Origin: Pontederia crassipes
Taxonomy: Eukaryota > Streptophyta > Magnoliopsida > Commelinales > Pontederiaceae
Direction: 5' to 3'
NCBI GenBank assembly: GCA_030549335.1
Contig: CM060188.1
Coordinates: 64,672,696 to 64,736,695, forward strand
Length of the DNA stretch: 64,000 nucleotides
Part shown: positions 1 through 11,760 of the stretch, in pieces
How the letters are laid out: the number at the start of each line of letters is the position of its first letter
Numbering within the stretch: position 1 is the first letter of the stretch
The notes under the pieces: generated by a model
The model's database searches: none
Seen by the model: the letters and a program-made list of their open reading frames with translations, nothing else
What the model was told of the DNA's origin: nothing
Position numbers and translations under genes: made by a program

Positions 1-1400
1 TGTCGAGAAATAAAATTCTGCACCTATGTATGTACTTCAAGGGGACATAAGTCTGCGAAGTAAAGTCTTACATTTGTGTATGTTCTTCTTAGGGAACAAA
101 GTTTCTCATCAGAAAGTGTGCGTATTCTTTGGAATAAAGTCCATCACTATTATAGTATGTATTCTTCGAAATAAAATCTCTCACTATTATAGTGTGTGTA
201 TTCTTTGAAATAAAATCCTTCACTATTATGATGTGGGTGTTCCCAAGGACGTGACCTAATTAGCCAATGTGATGATGTGATATGATTCTCCAATTATGTT
301 AAGATTAAAGATATTATAAGATAAAGTAAGAATGAAAGTGAAATTAATTTCAAAGTATTTTATAACAAAAAAAGAAGGTTAAGATGATGATTAAGTAAAG
401 ATGGAAAATAGAGTCATATACTTATGTATGTAATTCAAGAAGATCTAAGCTTAAGAAGTAAAGTCTTGCATCTATGTATGTACATTCCAAGGAACAATGT
501 CCCTCAGCATAAAGTGTGTGTATTCCTAAAGATGATTAGGAATAATGTTTCTCACTATTATAATGTATGCATTCCTAAGTATGAGATGATATGTAATGAA
601 AGTCAAGATGTTATTATGTAATAAAAATGAAGGATGAAGATGACATAATAAAGAAATAAAAGAAGAATGAAAGAATATCCAAAAGATTATAAAGCAATCA
701 TGAGGAGATGTAAAGTATGAAAGACGTTAAGATGTAATGAGTAATGAGTTATGAAGAAACTCTTAGGATGTACATGACTATGAAAGTGAAATAAAATGAT
801 AAGTTATGACATAAATGTTTATGAATGATATGAATATATGTTTTTATTATATGATAGTTTGAGATGATGGATGTGAAGTAAATAGGTATGACATGATGTT
901 TATACTTAATGAATGTTATATGAAGGAGTGTAAGTATGATGTAATGTCATGTAAGATTTATGATATAATTCATAGCATGCATGTTCATGTGTTATTGTTA
1001 TTATGATGATGATGTATCATGTAATATCATGTGATAGGATAGGATGATATGTTTGACCTTTACATACTCTAACTGGGAAATCTTGCACTTTGAATTCGTG
1101 CAAATAGCAAAGATTAAGTGGTGGATGATAGCTCAAGCTCATAACGAAATATTGCACATGCTTGAGGTTAAATAAGTCCTAAGGTTCCAGATAAACAATG
1201 AGGTTAATGATGTAATGAAGAGTTTAGGCATTTAATGTCTTATGGAATATTAGTTTATTTGATTAATAGAATATTTTTATTTATTATAATTTTTTTAATT
1301 GTCAAGCCGTTCGTTATCAAATAATGTATGGCGAACGAACATACGATACAAAATTTTCCTAAATGCCCAAAACCTTTAGGGTGAATTTTGGATCATTACA
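1..1400 (+). mobile_element. Ty3/gypsy 5' LTR, 3' part (left end outside window)
   Basis: The stretch ends in ...CATTACA at 1400, directly followed by a primer-binding site, so 1400 is read as the end of a 5' LTR. The start is not in the window. It is AT-rich and contains no credible gene. Segments near 26-230 and 424-585 are diverged copies of each other (shared words such as AAGTAAAGTCTT and CACTATTATA). The matching 3' LTR starts at 1955 but seems truncated, so the two visible LTR parts do not overlap and cannot be aligned. The family is inferred to be a plant gypsy element of the Del/Tekay style from the primer-binding site and the 3' LTR start. Confidence 0.6.
117..231 (+). repeat. Three tandem 37-39 bp units
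   Basis: Three head-to-tail units start near 117, 156 and 193. Each has the form TGTGTGTATTCTTTGAAATA followed by a short AAATC..TCACTATTATAG tail, with a few mismatches per unit. A more diverged copy of the region lies at about 515-585. These are subrepeats inside the LTR. Confidence 0.75.
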
Positions 1401-1402
1401 GA

Positions 1403-1414
1403 TGATATCAGAGC
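1403..1414 (+). promoter_or_regulatory. Primer-binding site (initiator tRNA-Met)
   Basis: TGATATCAGAGC differs at one base from the standard plant site TGGTATCAGAGC, complementary to the 3' end of initiator tRNA-Met. It lies 2 bp after the LTR end at 1400 and fixes the plus orientation of the element. Confidence 0.75.
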
Positions 1415-1940
1415 ATGGTTAGGACTTAAGTCTAAGTAATATGATGTTAAGAGGTCTAAGTCCATGTGCAACCATCATGAACAATCATCAAAAGTCAAAA
1501 GGTATGCAATATTTAAAGTCATTGTATGTAGGTTTTGAAGTAACCAGTTAACGTTAAATTTTTGAAAAGGATGGAAGCAAAAAATCTTCCAATGCTAATA
1601 CTAATGTTGACATTCAAGTTGATAGTATTATCAAGTTGATGATGAGCAGTATGTAAAACGAGGATATGGATCGGAGATGTTAGAAAAAAAAAGTGAAGTA
1701 TAATGATGCATAAGACCTAAGTGATGTTGATGATATCATAGGATGTCCTCAAACAGAAAATGAAAGTTGTTTAAAGTTCAAAAACATGAATGATAATGAC
1801 TAAGGTAAGCTTTAGGTAATGTCCATTATGCCAATGTTATATATAATAAATACCTATTGCTTTGATTATGATTGAAGTAAAAGATAATGAAGGAAAATTT
1901 TTAGGGTGCATAAGATTGAAATTCGAGGACGAATTTCTTT

Positions 1941-1954
1941 TGAGGAGGGAAGGA
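1941..1954 (+). promoter_or_regulatory. Polypurine tract
   Basis: TGAGGAGGGAAGGA immediately precedes the LTR start TGTAACATCCCC at 1955. The upstream words ATTCGAGGACGAATTT are typical of the sequence just before the 3' LTR in plant Del/Tekay-type gypsy elements. Confidence 0.7.
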
Positions 1955-2720
1955 TGTAACATCCCCAAATTTTGGGCTGAGGACATTTGGACCAAAACCC
2001 TAATATGACTCTATAACTCTATGTAAAGATCTAACAAACCTATTAGTCTCCTCACAAAACTTGGCCGTCAACTCCTCCTCCTTTCTCTTTTCTCTCCACA
2101 AAGAAAACTCTAAGGTTAGGATATCTAGAGCCATATTCTTCATGACTACTTTTTAAGATCCACCTAAAGGAAAATATTAAGGGTTTAAAGGGAAAGAACA
2201 AGAAGACCTAAATGCTTCTACATTATAGGAAGAAGGACAAGATGATTAGATGATTAGGAAAAGGAGGATTTTAGATCTAAAATTCAAAGTTATGTAAAGA
2301 GATCCAAACCCCTCTCTCCCCTCTCAATGATGTTTTTGATTGAACTGAGAGTTTCAAGAACACCATATTCTTGATAAGGATTCTGATTGAGGGTTGCATA
2401 AATGAAGGTTGCATGAATGAGGGTTTCATGATTTATGTTGCATAATTTATTAAATTCGTGACTGTTTTTTAATAATTATTTGAATAGGTTTTACTTTCCA
2501 AGAGTTACAAATAATATATTGATGGAAAACTCTCAAAGTCTAGTTTCCATAGAAATTTATTTCATATGATTTGAAGATGTATAAAAGTATTTATGATTCA
2601 AACATCAGGCTACTATCATATTGTCTCAGGTAACAACAAGACGAAATTATAAAAAGTATCATAAATTAAAAAATATTGAATTGTGGTTTGAAATTTATAC
2701 ACAAGTTAACACGAACCCTC
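1955..2720 (+). mobile_element. Ty3/gypsy 3' LTR, 5' part, truncated
   Basis: It starts TGTAACATCCCCAAATTT just after the polypurine tract. The LTR terminus seen at 1381-1400 does not recur, so this copy is truncated. The right edge is set only by the change to GC-rich sequence near 2720-2745 and is approximate. Confidence 0.55.
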
Positions 2721-2744
2721 CCAACAATAGAGAGATATTGAATT

Positions 2745-3890
2745 AGGACCTCCCAAGAGGGGCAACACCCCATTGCCGATGGGGGATGATGTCACCTAGT
2801 GAGTGGGGGCCCTCACCCCCTCTGGAGATAGGGGGTGGGGGCTCAACCCCATTTTCGCACGCCGACGCTGAGAAAGTTGGGTGGGGGCCTTGCGGAGAAA
2901 CCATGTGAAAATGACGATGAAGGCACATGGCATTCACCATCTGGTCCTTCACCATGATGACCTCCCATTTCAACCCGTCCAAGTCCTTCGTAGTCGGCTG
3001 CTCTCCTTTCTTTTTCCTACCCTCACAGATCCACCAGTCGTCCAACACCTCCTCCATGTGGCTCCACTTCCCTCTGCCCTTCTCACACACCCACCCATCA
3101 TCGTCCTTCGTACCCGAGGGCTCCCCACGGCCGACATCAAGTGTGTACTCTAAGTCCCCCCACAAGCGCCCGTCCTAGTGGAGCCCTCTCTTGATGGCAC
3201 CAATGATCTCCGAACAAATTAGGCATATGTGAATGCTATTTGATAGAGGGGTGGGAGGATCCTGCCGCGGTGCGATGACTTGAGCTGCTTGAATTGGGAT
3301 TCCTTAAGCTGGCGTTCGATGCCCGACGGAACAAGGATGAAATGTCGTTAGTGGGAGTAGGGCATGAGCTCGAGGTGTGCATAGTAGATGGCCATGGTGG
3401 TAGCTCCATCGAACATGAGGATTTTGACACTAGCATGGGCAATAATGACAAAAATGCTAGACGTCGAAGCGATGCCCCACTGGTCGGAGGTTGCAGACGG
3501 GGTGGGTGGGGGGGGGGGGGGGGGTAGGGGACGAGGCCCCCCTTCTCGCGCGTTGGTGCAGATAAAGGGGGGGGGGGGGGGGGGGGGCATGGCTCCCCCC
3601 CCCCCCCTCCGTGACCTTGACGAAGGTTGCAAGAAGGGTGAGGCCCCCCTTCCCGCACACCGGTGTAGAGCGCAAATAAGTGGGATGGGGAGGGGGGTGA
3701 GGCCCCCTCTTCCTACGCACTGGCAACCTCGTTGGCGATGTGCAAAGGGAGTGCCCTCCCACCCTTTTCGCCCCCAACAATCATTGTTCCCCTGTCGGCT
3801 ATGAGCTGTTGTTCCCCCTTTTCGACCGTCAATGAATAGCTACTCCTTTGCCGTCGTTCCCCACCGGAGTAGCCCTCCTTCCTGATGATG
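2745..3890. repeat. GC-rich low-complexity block
   Basis: An abrupt GC-rich island in an AT-rich window, with repeated GGGTGGGGGC and AGGCCCCCCTT words. A unit built on 'GAGGCCCCCCTTC..GCGC..GGTG' recurs about three times near 3533, 3640 and 3700. Many overlapping open frames exist on both strands, but they are proline/glycine/arginine-rich products of the base composition and match no family I recognise. It may be part of an unidentified transposon LTR; I cannot assign it. Confidence 0.5.
3508..3607. repeat. G17 and G21 runs followed by a C13 run
   Basis: A run of 17 G (3508-3524), then 21 G (3567-3587), a 7-base spacer CATGGCT, and 13 C (3595-3607). The last two can pair as a hairpin, and the G runs could form quadruplexes. 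Run lengths are prone to assembly error. Confidence 0.85.
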
Positions 3891-5450
3891 CTTCATTTTT
3901 TATTTTTTACTATTTTAATATTTTTAATATTGCCATGTCGACAAATTACTCGTGTGGAAGAGAGAGAACATCATCATGTGGGCACCACCAAGAAAATGAC
4001 CGATCGCCGATGAAAAGGGGTATTTGGTGAAACAAGTTAAAAGATGGAGGGCAGTTTTTTTGTATAAAGTGAAGTTTGAGGATAGCACTGGAAAAGTGCT
4101 CAAAGTTGAAGGATATTTGGTGAAATTTATGAATAACCAAATCTATGACACTTGAAACAATAGACACCAAATTTTAAAATTTTATACTAAGAGTATTGCA
4201 AGTGCATGACGTATCTGTCGTAATATTTAAGGTATTGTATCCATGGGGAGGAAAGAAATACCACTAGATTAGAGTTAAATATCTTAGCTAATGAAATTAA
4301 TAAATAATGAAGGACGAAAATTATGTGCACTTGTAGTTAGGAATTGGGAAACATAGAAATCAGGCAAACTATGTAGCTTAATTTGCAATCAAAAGAAATC
4401 ATGGGCTCATCTTGGAATAAGGAACGTCAATTCTTTGTGGAGACTCCAAAAGATTTTGCTCAATTTATTATTAACCTCCGGAGATGATAAAAAACATTGG
4501 AACGATGAGAAGACGATGGATGACAGACAATGATGAATGGACAGGGAAATACCAATCTCATGGCACCTTAGGAAGATGACATGTCTTGTGTTATCTCTAT
4601 AGAAGGCAAAACGAAACAGGAGTACTCATATCATATCCCAAACCAAGGGATCTACGACGAAGCAATACCAAAAAGATTGATGTGCCACGAGGACAAGTTC
4701 TTAAGGTGCTAAAGTGATGCCTAATTGGAGAGACTAAAGGAGAGAAGATCTCCTTACAAGGTTTTGAAGAAAGATTAGGGGAGAAGACCATGTTTCGAAC
4801 TTCCTAGTTAATAACAAAATCAATATTTTCTAGACAAGCGAGCTGCCAATAAAGGACTGCCTCCCGTCGCAGCCAATGACGATCACAGATGGAGTCCGAG
4901 TCAGGTGGAAGCCATGGTCAATAGGGGCGGCCAGTGGTGATTGAATTGAGAGGTGTTCCTTTTCACCTATGATATCCTAAAGCAATGGAGATTGCACTTT
5001 CATTTGGAAAGATGAGGGAGCTAATGCTCACCCCTCTTGATTCAAATGTTATTTCACCGATCAAGATGGTTGTCGAGTTTAATGCTGATGATCACACTTT
5101 GTATTGGGATTTGAATATGGAGACATCCGTCATGGTCGGCTATGGTGTCGACGATGATGGTTCCACTGTCGCCGGAGAAGATGCAAATTTGGCATCCTAG
5201 AATCACGAAACTACTATCCAAATCTTCTGTAAGATGGTTGGATCTGAATTAGAGGGATTTTTTGAGAGAAAACCACAAATCATGCAACTGTTATCCAAAT
5301 CTTCTACTGAGATGGTGGAAGGATTTGATGAAAGACAGTTAGTAGTCATGGAGGTTGAAGATTCAACAAACATGGCTGGTGGGGCAAAACTTAGACAGGT
5401 TGGAGCCTGTTTTAGAGTGCAACCAAACTAGTGTGATTACCATTGTAGCC
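3891..5450. other. Unassigned low-copy sequence, possible LTR relic
   Basis: No recognisable gene. At about 4196-4250 there is a GCAAGTGCATGACG...GTATCCATGGGGAGG pattern, like the U5-side motif seen in the Athila-type LTRs elsewhere in the window, so part of it may be an old LTR in minus orientation. Open frames at 4985-5200 and 5234-5431 (71 and 65 codons, same strand, separated by a stop) match nothing I recognise and may be chance. Confidence 0.3.
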
Positions 5451-7530
5451 CATAGTGCATTGGGCTTAATGGTAGAAAAAAATAAAAAAAATAGGCCCCA
5501 AATATGATTTAGGGTGGGTTTTGATAAATTAAAACCCACCCGTTAAAATTAGGACTCAAAAAATCGTAGGAGAATGTGAAGTCTATTTTTATTTATATAA
5601 TTAATTAATAAGTTATCCATTTTTACTATAAATATAATACTTTTTTTAAAATAAAATTTTGTATTTTTCTATCACTTATACATATTTTTAGAAAGGGAAT
5701 ATTATTTAATTAAATTATAGTCAAAATGATAAAAAAAGAAAAATATTAATTTTAATTTGACATAAAATGAGATCTTCATTTTAAATGATTTTTAATTACG
5801 AAATTATCAAATTATCTTTTAAAAAAGAAATATTATTTACCTACACATTATCTTTTAGAAAGAAAATATTATTTATTTTAATGATAATCAAATTGATAAA
5901 AAAGAAATATTAATATTAATTTGACTAATTGAAATCCTTATTTCCTGATTTAAATATTAATATTAATTTCGAATCATTTTAAAAATTAATTATTATTTAC
6001 ATGTACATTATTTTTTAGAAAGAAAATATGATTTATTTTAATCATACTCAGATTAATAAAAAGAAAATATTAATCTTAATTTGACTCAAATTAAATTATT
6101 TATTTTAAATTATTTTTAAACAAAAGAAGTTTACTTTTATTTCAATTATTTTTTGAATGCTTATAATTATTTTAATCAAACAATCTTTCTTCTAAAGAAA
6201 TTAGAATATTTAAATATTAATAGAGTTTTAACTTCTGCTTAGTAAAATTCGCATGCGGCCAGCTCATGCCTCACCACTGACAATTTACCTAACTAACTAA
6301 ATCCTTATTGTTTTTAATTTCCAAAATAACAAAACTCATAATATATTAATTTATCTTATTAACTAATTTTATAGAAATTAGGATTATGACAAACTATTCT
6401 TATACGTACATTATTTTTTAATTCCGAATAAAATAGTTATTATAAGTACTAAATATTATGATATGTCTTCAAGATAATGTATATATAAGAATAAATATAT
6501 TTATTTGTCTACTCAAATGATATTTCTAATCAACTTAGATTTATCTAATAAAATTTAAAAGAAATTAAAATTATCTAAGGATCATTGATTTGATGAGCAA
6601 GTATTTGATTTCTTTCCATGTTATTAGAATTATAAATATATATAATTTGAATTAAATTGAGATTATTATCTTAAACATTAATATTATTAATATTAATACG
6701 ACTCAAATTGAATTATATAATTTAAACTATTTTTTATTCCGAAAATAATAAATTATGTTTTAAAAGGAATTATTTTTACTCGTAATAATACTCAAATTGA
6801 TAAAAATGAAAGATTAATCTTAATTTGAGTCAAATTGAATTATTTATTTAAAATTATTTTAAAATTTCTAAAGTAATGAATTATTTATTTTTACTTTTGT
6901 TACCTTATATAAAAAACTGTTATAAGATTGTATTTACTTCCTTTTAATCATACTCAAATTGGTAAAAGAAGAAAGAATAATCTTAATTTTACGCAAATTA
7001 AATTATTTATTTTAAGCTAATTTTTTAATTCCGAAAAATGACAAATTACTTTTTAAATAGGAATTATTTTTACTTGTAATCATACTCAATTGATATAAAA
7101 AAAAACTTAAGTTGACTCAGATTAAATTATTTATTTATAATTCTTTTCTTTCGAAAATAACAAATTATTTCTTTTAATTTTGTTACCTTATATAACATAC
7201 TATTATAAGATTATTTATATTTACTTTTAATCATACTCACATTGATAAAAGAAGAAAGATTAATCTTAATTTGAATCAAATTGAATATTTATTGAGTATA
7301 TTGAGTTTTATATATTGTTACGTTATGTAGCAAACTTTCTAAGATTAATTTTATCTTTTAAATTTAAACTGAATTATTATTTTATCTTATTTTTAATTTC
7401 AAAAATAAGATTAATTTTATCTTTTAGATTTAGATTTATTAATTATGTTATTTATATTATTATTTGACATGTGTCGTTATAATATTTCGTCACTTGTCGC
7501 GCTACCGACTCTTGTGTTTCTATCTCTACT

Positions 7531-7564
<34 letters not shown>

Positions 7565-10500
7565 TAAGAAATCTCGTAAATATATTAATTTATCTTATTT
7601 AATTAATTTTATACAAAAATAAGAAATCTCGTAAATATATTAATTAAAAGGTTAATCTTAATTTGAATCAAATTGAATTTTTATTGAGTATATTGAGTTT
7701 TATATATTGTTACCTTATGTAGCAAACTTTCTAAGATTAATTTTATCTTTTAAATTTAAACTGAATTATTATTTTATCTTATTCTTAATTTAGAAAATAA
7801 GATTAATTTTATCTTTTAAATATAAAATTATTAATTATGTTATTTATATTATTATTTGACACGTGTCTTATGCTAACAATCTTAATCTTCTTTTATTTTT
7901 GTTAGCTTACGTAACAAATTATTATAACATTAAATTATGAAATTAACAAATTATCTTTTAAAAAATAATTATTATTTACGTGAACATTATCTTTTAGAAA
8001 GAAAATATTATTTATTTTAATCATACTCAAATTGATAGAAAAGAAAGAATTAATCTTAACTTAACTCTCATTGAATTATTTATTTTTAATTATTTGTTTA
8101 ATTCATAAAATAACAAATTATGGTTTAAAAAATGAATTACTATTTACTACACATATTTTTTTGAAAGGGAATATTATTTATTTAATTATACTCAAATTGA
8201 TAAAAAAAACAAAATATTAAATTTAATTTTAGCCTTTTTAATTTTTATATTTCTATTTAAGCACTTAATTTCAATTAATTGTATTTCTCTCTCTCTCTTT
8301 TAATTTTGAAAATAAGAAATCTCGTTAATATATTAATTTATCTTATTTAACTAATTTTGTAAGGTTAGTTTTATCTTTTATATTAAAATTTGTTGGTATA
8401 TCATGCAGCCAGATGCCTCAATTTGTAAGTTTAATTTTATGTTTTTTGTTTTAACTCATCATATATTATCACCTTATTTAACAAACCTTGTAAGATTAGT
8501 TTTATATTATTACATTATTTAACAATCCTTGTCAGAACCTTTTAGATTTAAAATTTTATTAAATTAGTTAAATTTTATTAATTCAATTTTTTGACACGTG
8601 TCATTTACTATAAATTATAATTATGATTAGTTATTATTAATAGATGACACATGTCATCACCATAATAAACTATTTATCATGCTCTTATAGCACATATTAC
8701 ATATATTATTATAATTTGAATAATAAGATATGTCTTCGGATCTTACTAATGCATTAGTAACAGTTCACATATAACTATGCCTTTACAACAAACTTTTATT
8801 ATACATTATTTTTTAATTCCAAAAAATATAATATTATAAATAATAAGATATGTCTTCAGATATTATTAATACATTAGTAATAGTTACAGTTAACAAATAA
8901 TTATGCATACAATAACTCTAAGAGATAGATTGAGTTTTAAATCATATGTGATCGGATTAGGAGAAATATTATTGTTATAAAAGATTAGGGTAAAACTAAG
9001 GTACGAATTACTTGCACACATATTAGAATTAGGATTTGAAATAAATTAGGATTGTGACAAACTTTTATTATATATATTAATAATTATTACTTTTTGGGAT
9101 TAGGATTTGAAAAAAAAAATAGATTATAACAAATTGTTCTTATACGTACATTATTTTTTAATTCTGAACAAAATAGTTATTATAAGTATTAAATATTATG
9201 ATATATATTTTTTTGTCTACTCAAATTATATTTCTAATCAACTTAGATTTATCTAACAACATTTAAAAGAAATTAAAATTATCTAAGGATCATTGATTTA
9301 TTAGAACGTATTTGATTTCTTTCCATGTTATCAGAATTATAGATCTATAATTTGAATTAAATTGAGATTATTATCTTAAATATTAATATTAATATGACTC
9401 AAATTGAATTAAATAATTTAGATTATTTTTTTAATTTCGCAAATAACAAATTATGTTTTATAAGGAATTATTTTACTCGTAATAATACTCAAATTGACAA
9501 CAATGAAAGATTAATCTTAATTTGACTCAAATTTAATTATTTATTTTAAATTATTTTAAAATTTCTAAAGTAGCGAATTATTTATTTTACTTTTGTTATC
9601 TTAAATAACAAAATATTACAAGATAGTATTTGTTTCCTTTTAATCATACTCAAATTGGTAAAAGGGGAAAGACTAATCTTATTTTACTCAAATTAAATTA
9701 TTTATTTTATTTTTTTAATTCCGAAAAATGACAAATTATTTTTTAAATAGGAATTATTTTTACTTGTAATCATACTCAAATTGATATAAATGAAATATTG
9801 AACTTAATTTGACTCAAATTAAATTATTTATTTATAATTTTTTCTTCCAAAAATAACACATTATTTCTTTTAATTTGTTACCTTATATAACATACTATTA
9901 TAAGATTATCTATATTTACTTTTAATCATACTCAAGTTGATAAAAGAAGAAAGATTAATCTTAATTTGACTCAAATTGAATTATTTATTTTAAATTATTT
10001 TAAAATTTGAAAATAAAACATACTTAAAAAATATCTTTTATAAAGAAAATAATTTATTTTAATATACTCAAATGGATAAAAAGAAATGATTAATCTTAAT
10101 TTGAATCAAATTGAAATTTTATTTTATATTATTTTTAAATCCCGAAAATAACAAATTATTTTTTACTTACTTAATATCTTTTAAAAAGAAAATAATATTT
10201 ATTTTAATCGTACTCAAATAATTGAAGATTAATTTTTAAAACAATATTATTTATCTGACTTTTTTGTATATTATATATTATTAATATTGAGTTTTATATA
10301 TTGTTACTTTATGCAACAAAGTTTCTAAGATTAGTTTTATCTTTCAAATTTAAACTGAATTATTATTTTATCTTATTTTTAAATTCCAAAAATGAGATTA
10401 ATTTTATCTTTTAGATTTAGACTTGTTAATTATGTTAATTATTATTATTTGTACGTGTCGTTGTAATACTTTGCCACTTGTCGCGCTATTGACTCTTGTG

Positions 10501-11728
10501 CTTTTACCTCTATTGATTTTATTAGAACGTATTTGATTTCTTTCCATGTTATTAGAATTATAGATCTATAATTTGAATTACATTGATATTATTATCTTAA
10601 ATATTAATATTAATATGACTCAAATTGAATTAAATAATTTAAATTATTTTTTAATTCCAAAAATAACAAATTATGTTTTATAAGGAATTATTTTACTCGT
10701 AATAATATTCAACCGATAAAAATGAAAGATTAATCTTAATTTGACTCAAATTGAATTATTTATTTTAAATTATTTTAAAATTACAAAAGTAACGAATTAT
10801 TTATTTTACTTTTGTTACCTTATATAACAAACTATTACGAGATAGTATTTCTTTCCTTTTAATCATACTCAAATTGGTAAAAGAGGAAAGACTAATCTTA
10901 ATTTGACTCAAATTAAATTATTTATTTTATATTATTTTTTTAATTCCTAAAAATGACAAATTATTTTTTAAATATGAATTATTTTTTACTTGTAATCATA
11001 AGAAATTGATATTAAATGAAATATTGAACTTAATTTGACTCAAATTAAATTATTTATTTATAATTTTTTCTTCCAAAAATAACAAATTATTTCTTTTTAT
11101 TTGTTACCTTATATAACATACTATTATAAGATTATTAGTATTTAGTTTTAATCATACTCAAATTGATAAAAGAAGAAAGATTAATCTTAATTTGACTCAA
11201 ATTGAATTATTTATTTTAAATTATTTTTAAAATTTGAAAATAAAACATACTTACAAAATATCTTTTAGAAAGAAAATAATTTATTTTAATATACTCAAAT
11301 GGATAAAAAGAAAAGATTAATCTTAATTTGAATCAAATTGAATTTTTATTTTATATTATTTTAAATTCCGAAAATAACAAATTATTTTTTACTTACTTAA
11401 TATCTTTTAGAAGGAAAATAATATTTATTTTAATCATACTCAAATAATTGAAGATTAATTTTTAAAATAATATTATTTATCTGAGTTTTTCTTATATTTT
11501 ATATTATTAATATTGAGTTTTATATATTGTTACCTTATGCAACAAATCTTTTAAGATTAGTTTTATCTTTTAAATTTAAACTGAATTATTATTTTATCTT
11601 ATTTTTGAATTTTGAAAATAAGATTAATTTTATCTTTTAAATTTAGACTTATTAATTATGTTAATTATTATTATTTGACATATGTCGCTCTTGGCTCTCA
11701 TGCTTCTACCTCTACTTTTATATATATA
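5451..11728. repeat. AT-rich region with duplicated ~1.2 kb blocks
   Basis: More than 6 kb without a gene. A block opening with GATTTCTTTCCATGTTAT occurs near 6610, 9311 and 10530, each followed by the same succession of words (TTAATCTTAATTTGACTCAA, AATCATACTCAAATTG, then a GACA..TGTCG end and a TCTACCTCTACT-like tail). Spacing between the last two is about 1220 bp. The part around 7290-7440 (TTGAGTTTTATATATTG onward) is repeated at 7690-7830, 10285-10420 and 11510-11650. It looks like a degenerate long-period tandem array or overlapping copies of one AT-rich non-coding transposon. Confidence 0.65.
7531..7564. repeat. Microsatellite (TA)11(GA)6
   Basis: About 11 TA units (7531-7552) run directly into six GA units (7553-7564). 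This sits at the end of one of the ~1.2 kb AT-rich blocks. Confidence 0.9.
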
Positions 11729-11760
11729 CTAGTATGATGATCTGCGCGATGCACGGAGGA
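11729..11760 (-). mobile_element. Possible Helitron 3' terminus
   Basis: Read on the minus strand, the sequence ends ATCATCATACTAG and is followed by T. A short, imperfectly GC-paired segment (CCGTGCATCGCGCAG) lies about 10 bases before CTAG. Helitrons end in CTRR after a small GC hairpin and insert between A and T. The stem has mismatches and I did not find the matching TC start, so this is a candidate only; the element would extend to the right. Confidence 0.35.

Larger units (their letters stand above)
1401..1954 (+). other. Coding-free interior of the gypsy element
   Basis: Only about 554 bp separate the primer-binding site from the polypurine tract. No gag, protease, RT or integrase motif is visible in any frame. 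The element is therefore a non-autonomous derivative (LARD/TRIM-like with long LTRs) or a large internal deletion. Confidence 0.6.

Noticed and set aside
2743..3804. Overlapping open frames of 77-140 codons on both strands in the GC-rich block
   Set aside because: They overlap in many frames and are Pro/Gly/Arg-rich through base composition; no domain, no start context and no homologous pattern.
4985..5431. Two adjacent plus-strand ORFs as a possible host gene
   Set aside because: Short, separated by a stop, no domain recognised; left as unassigned rather than called a gene.
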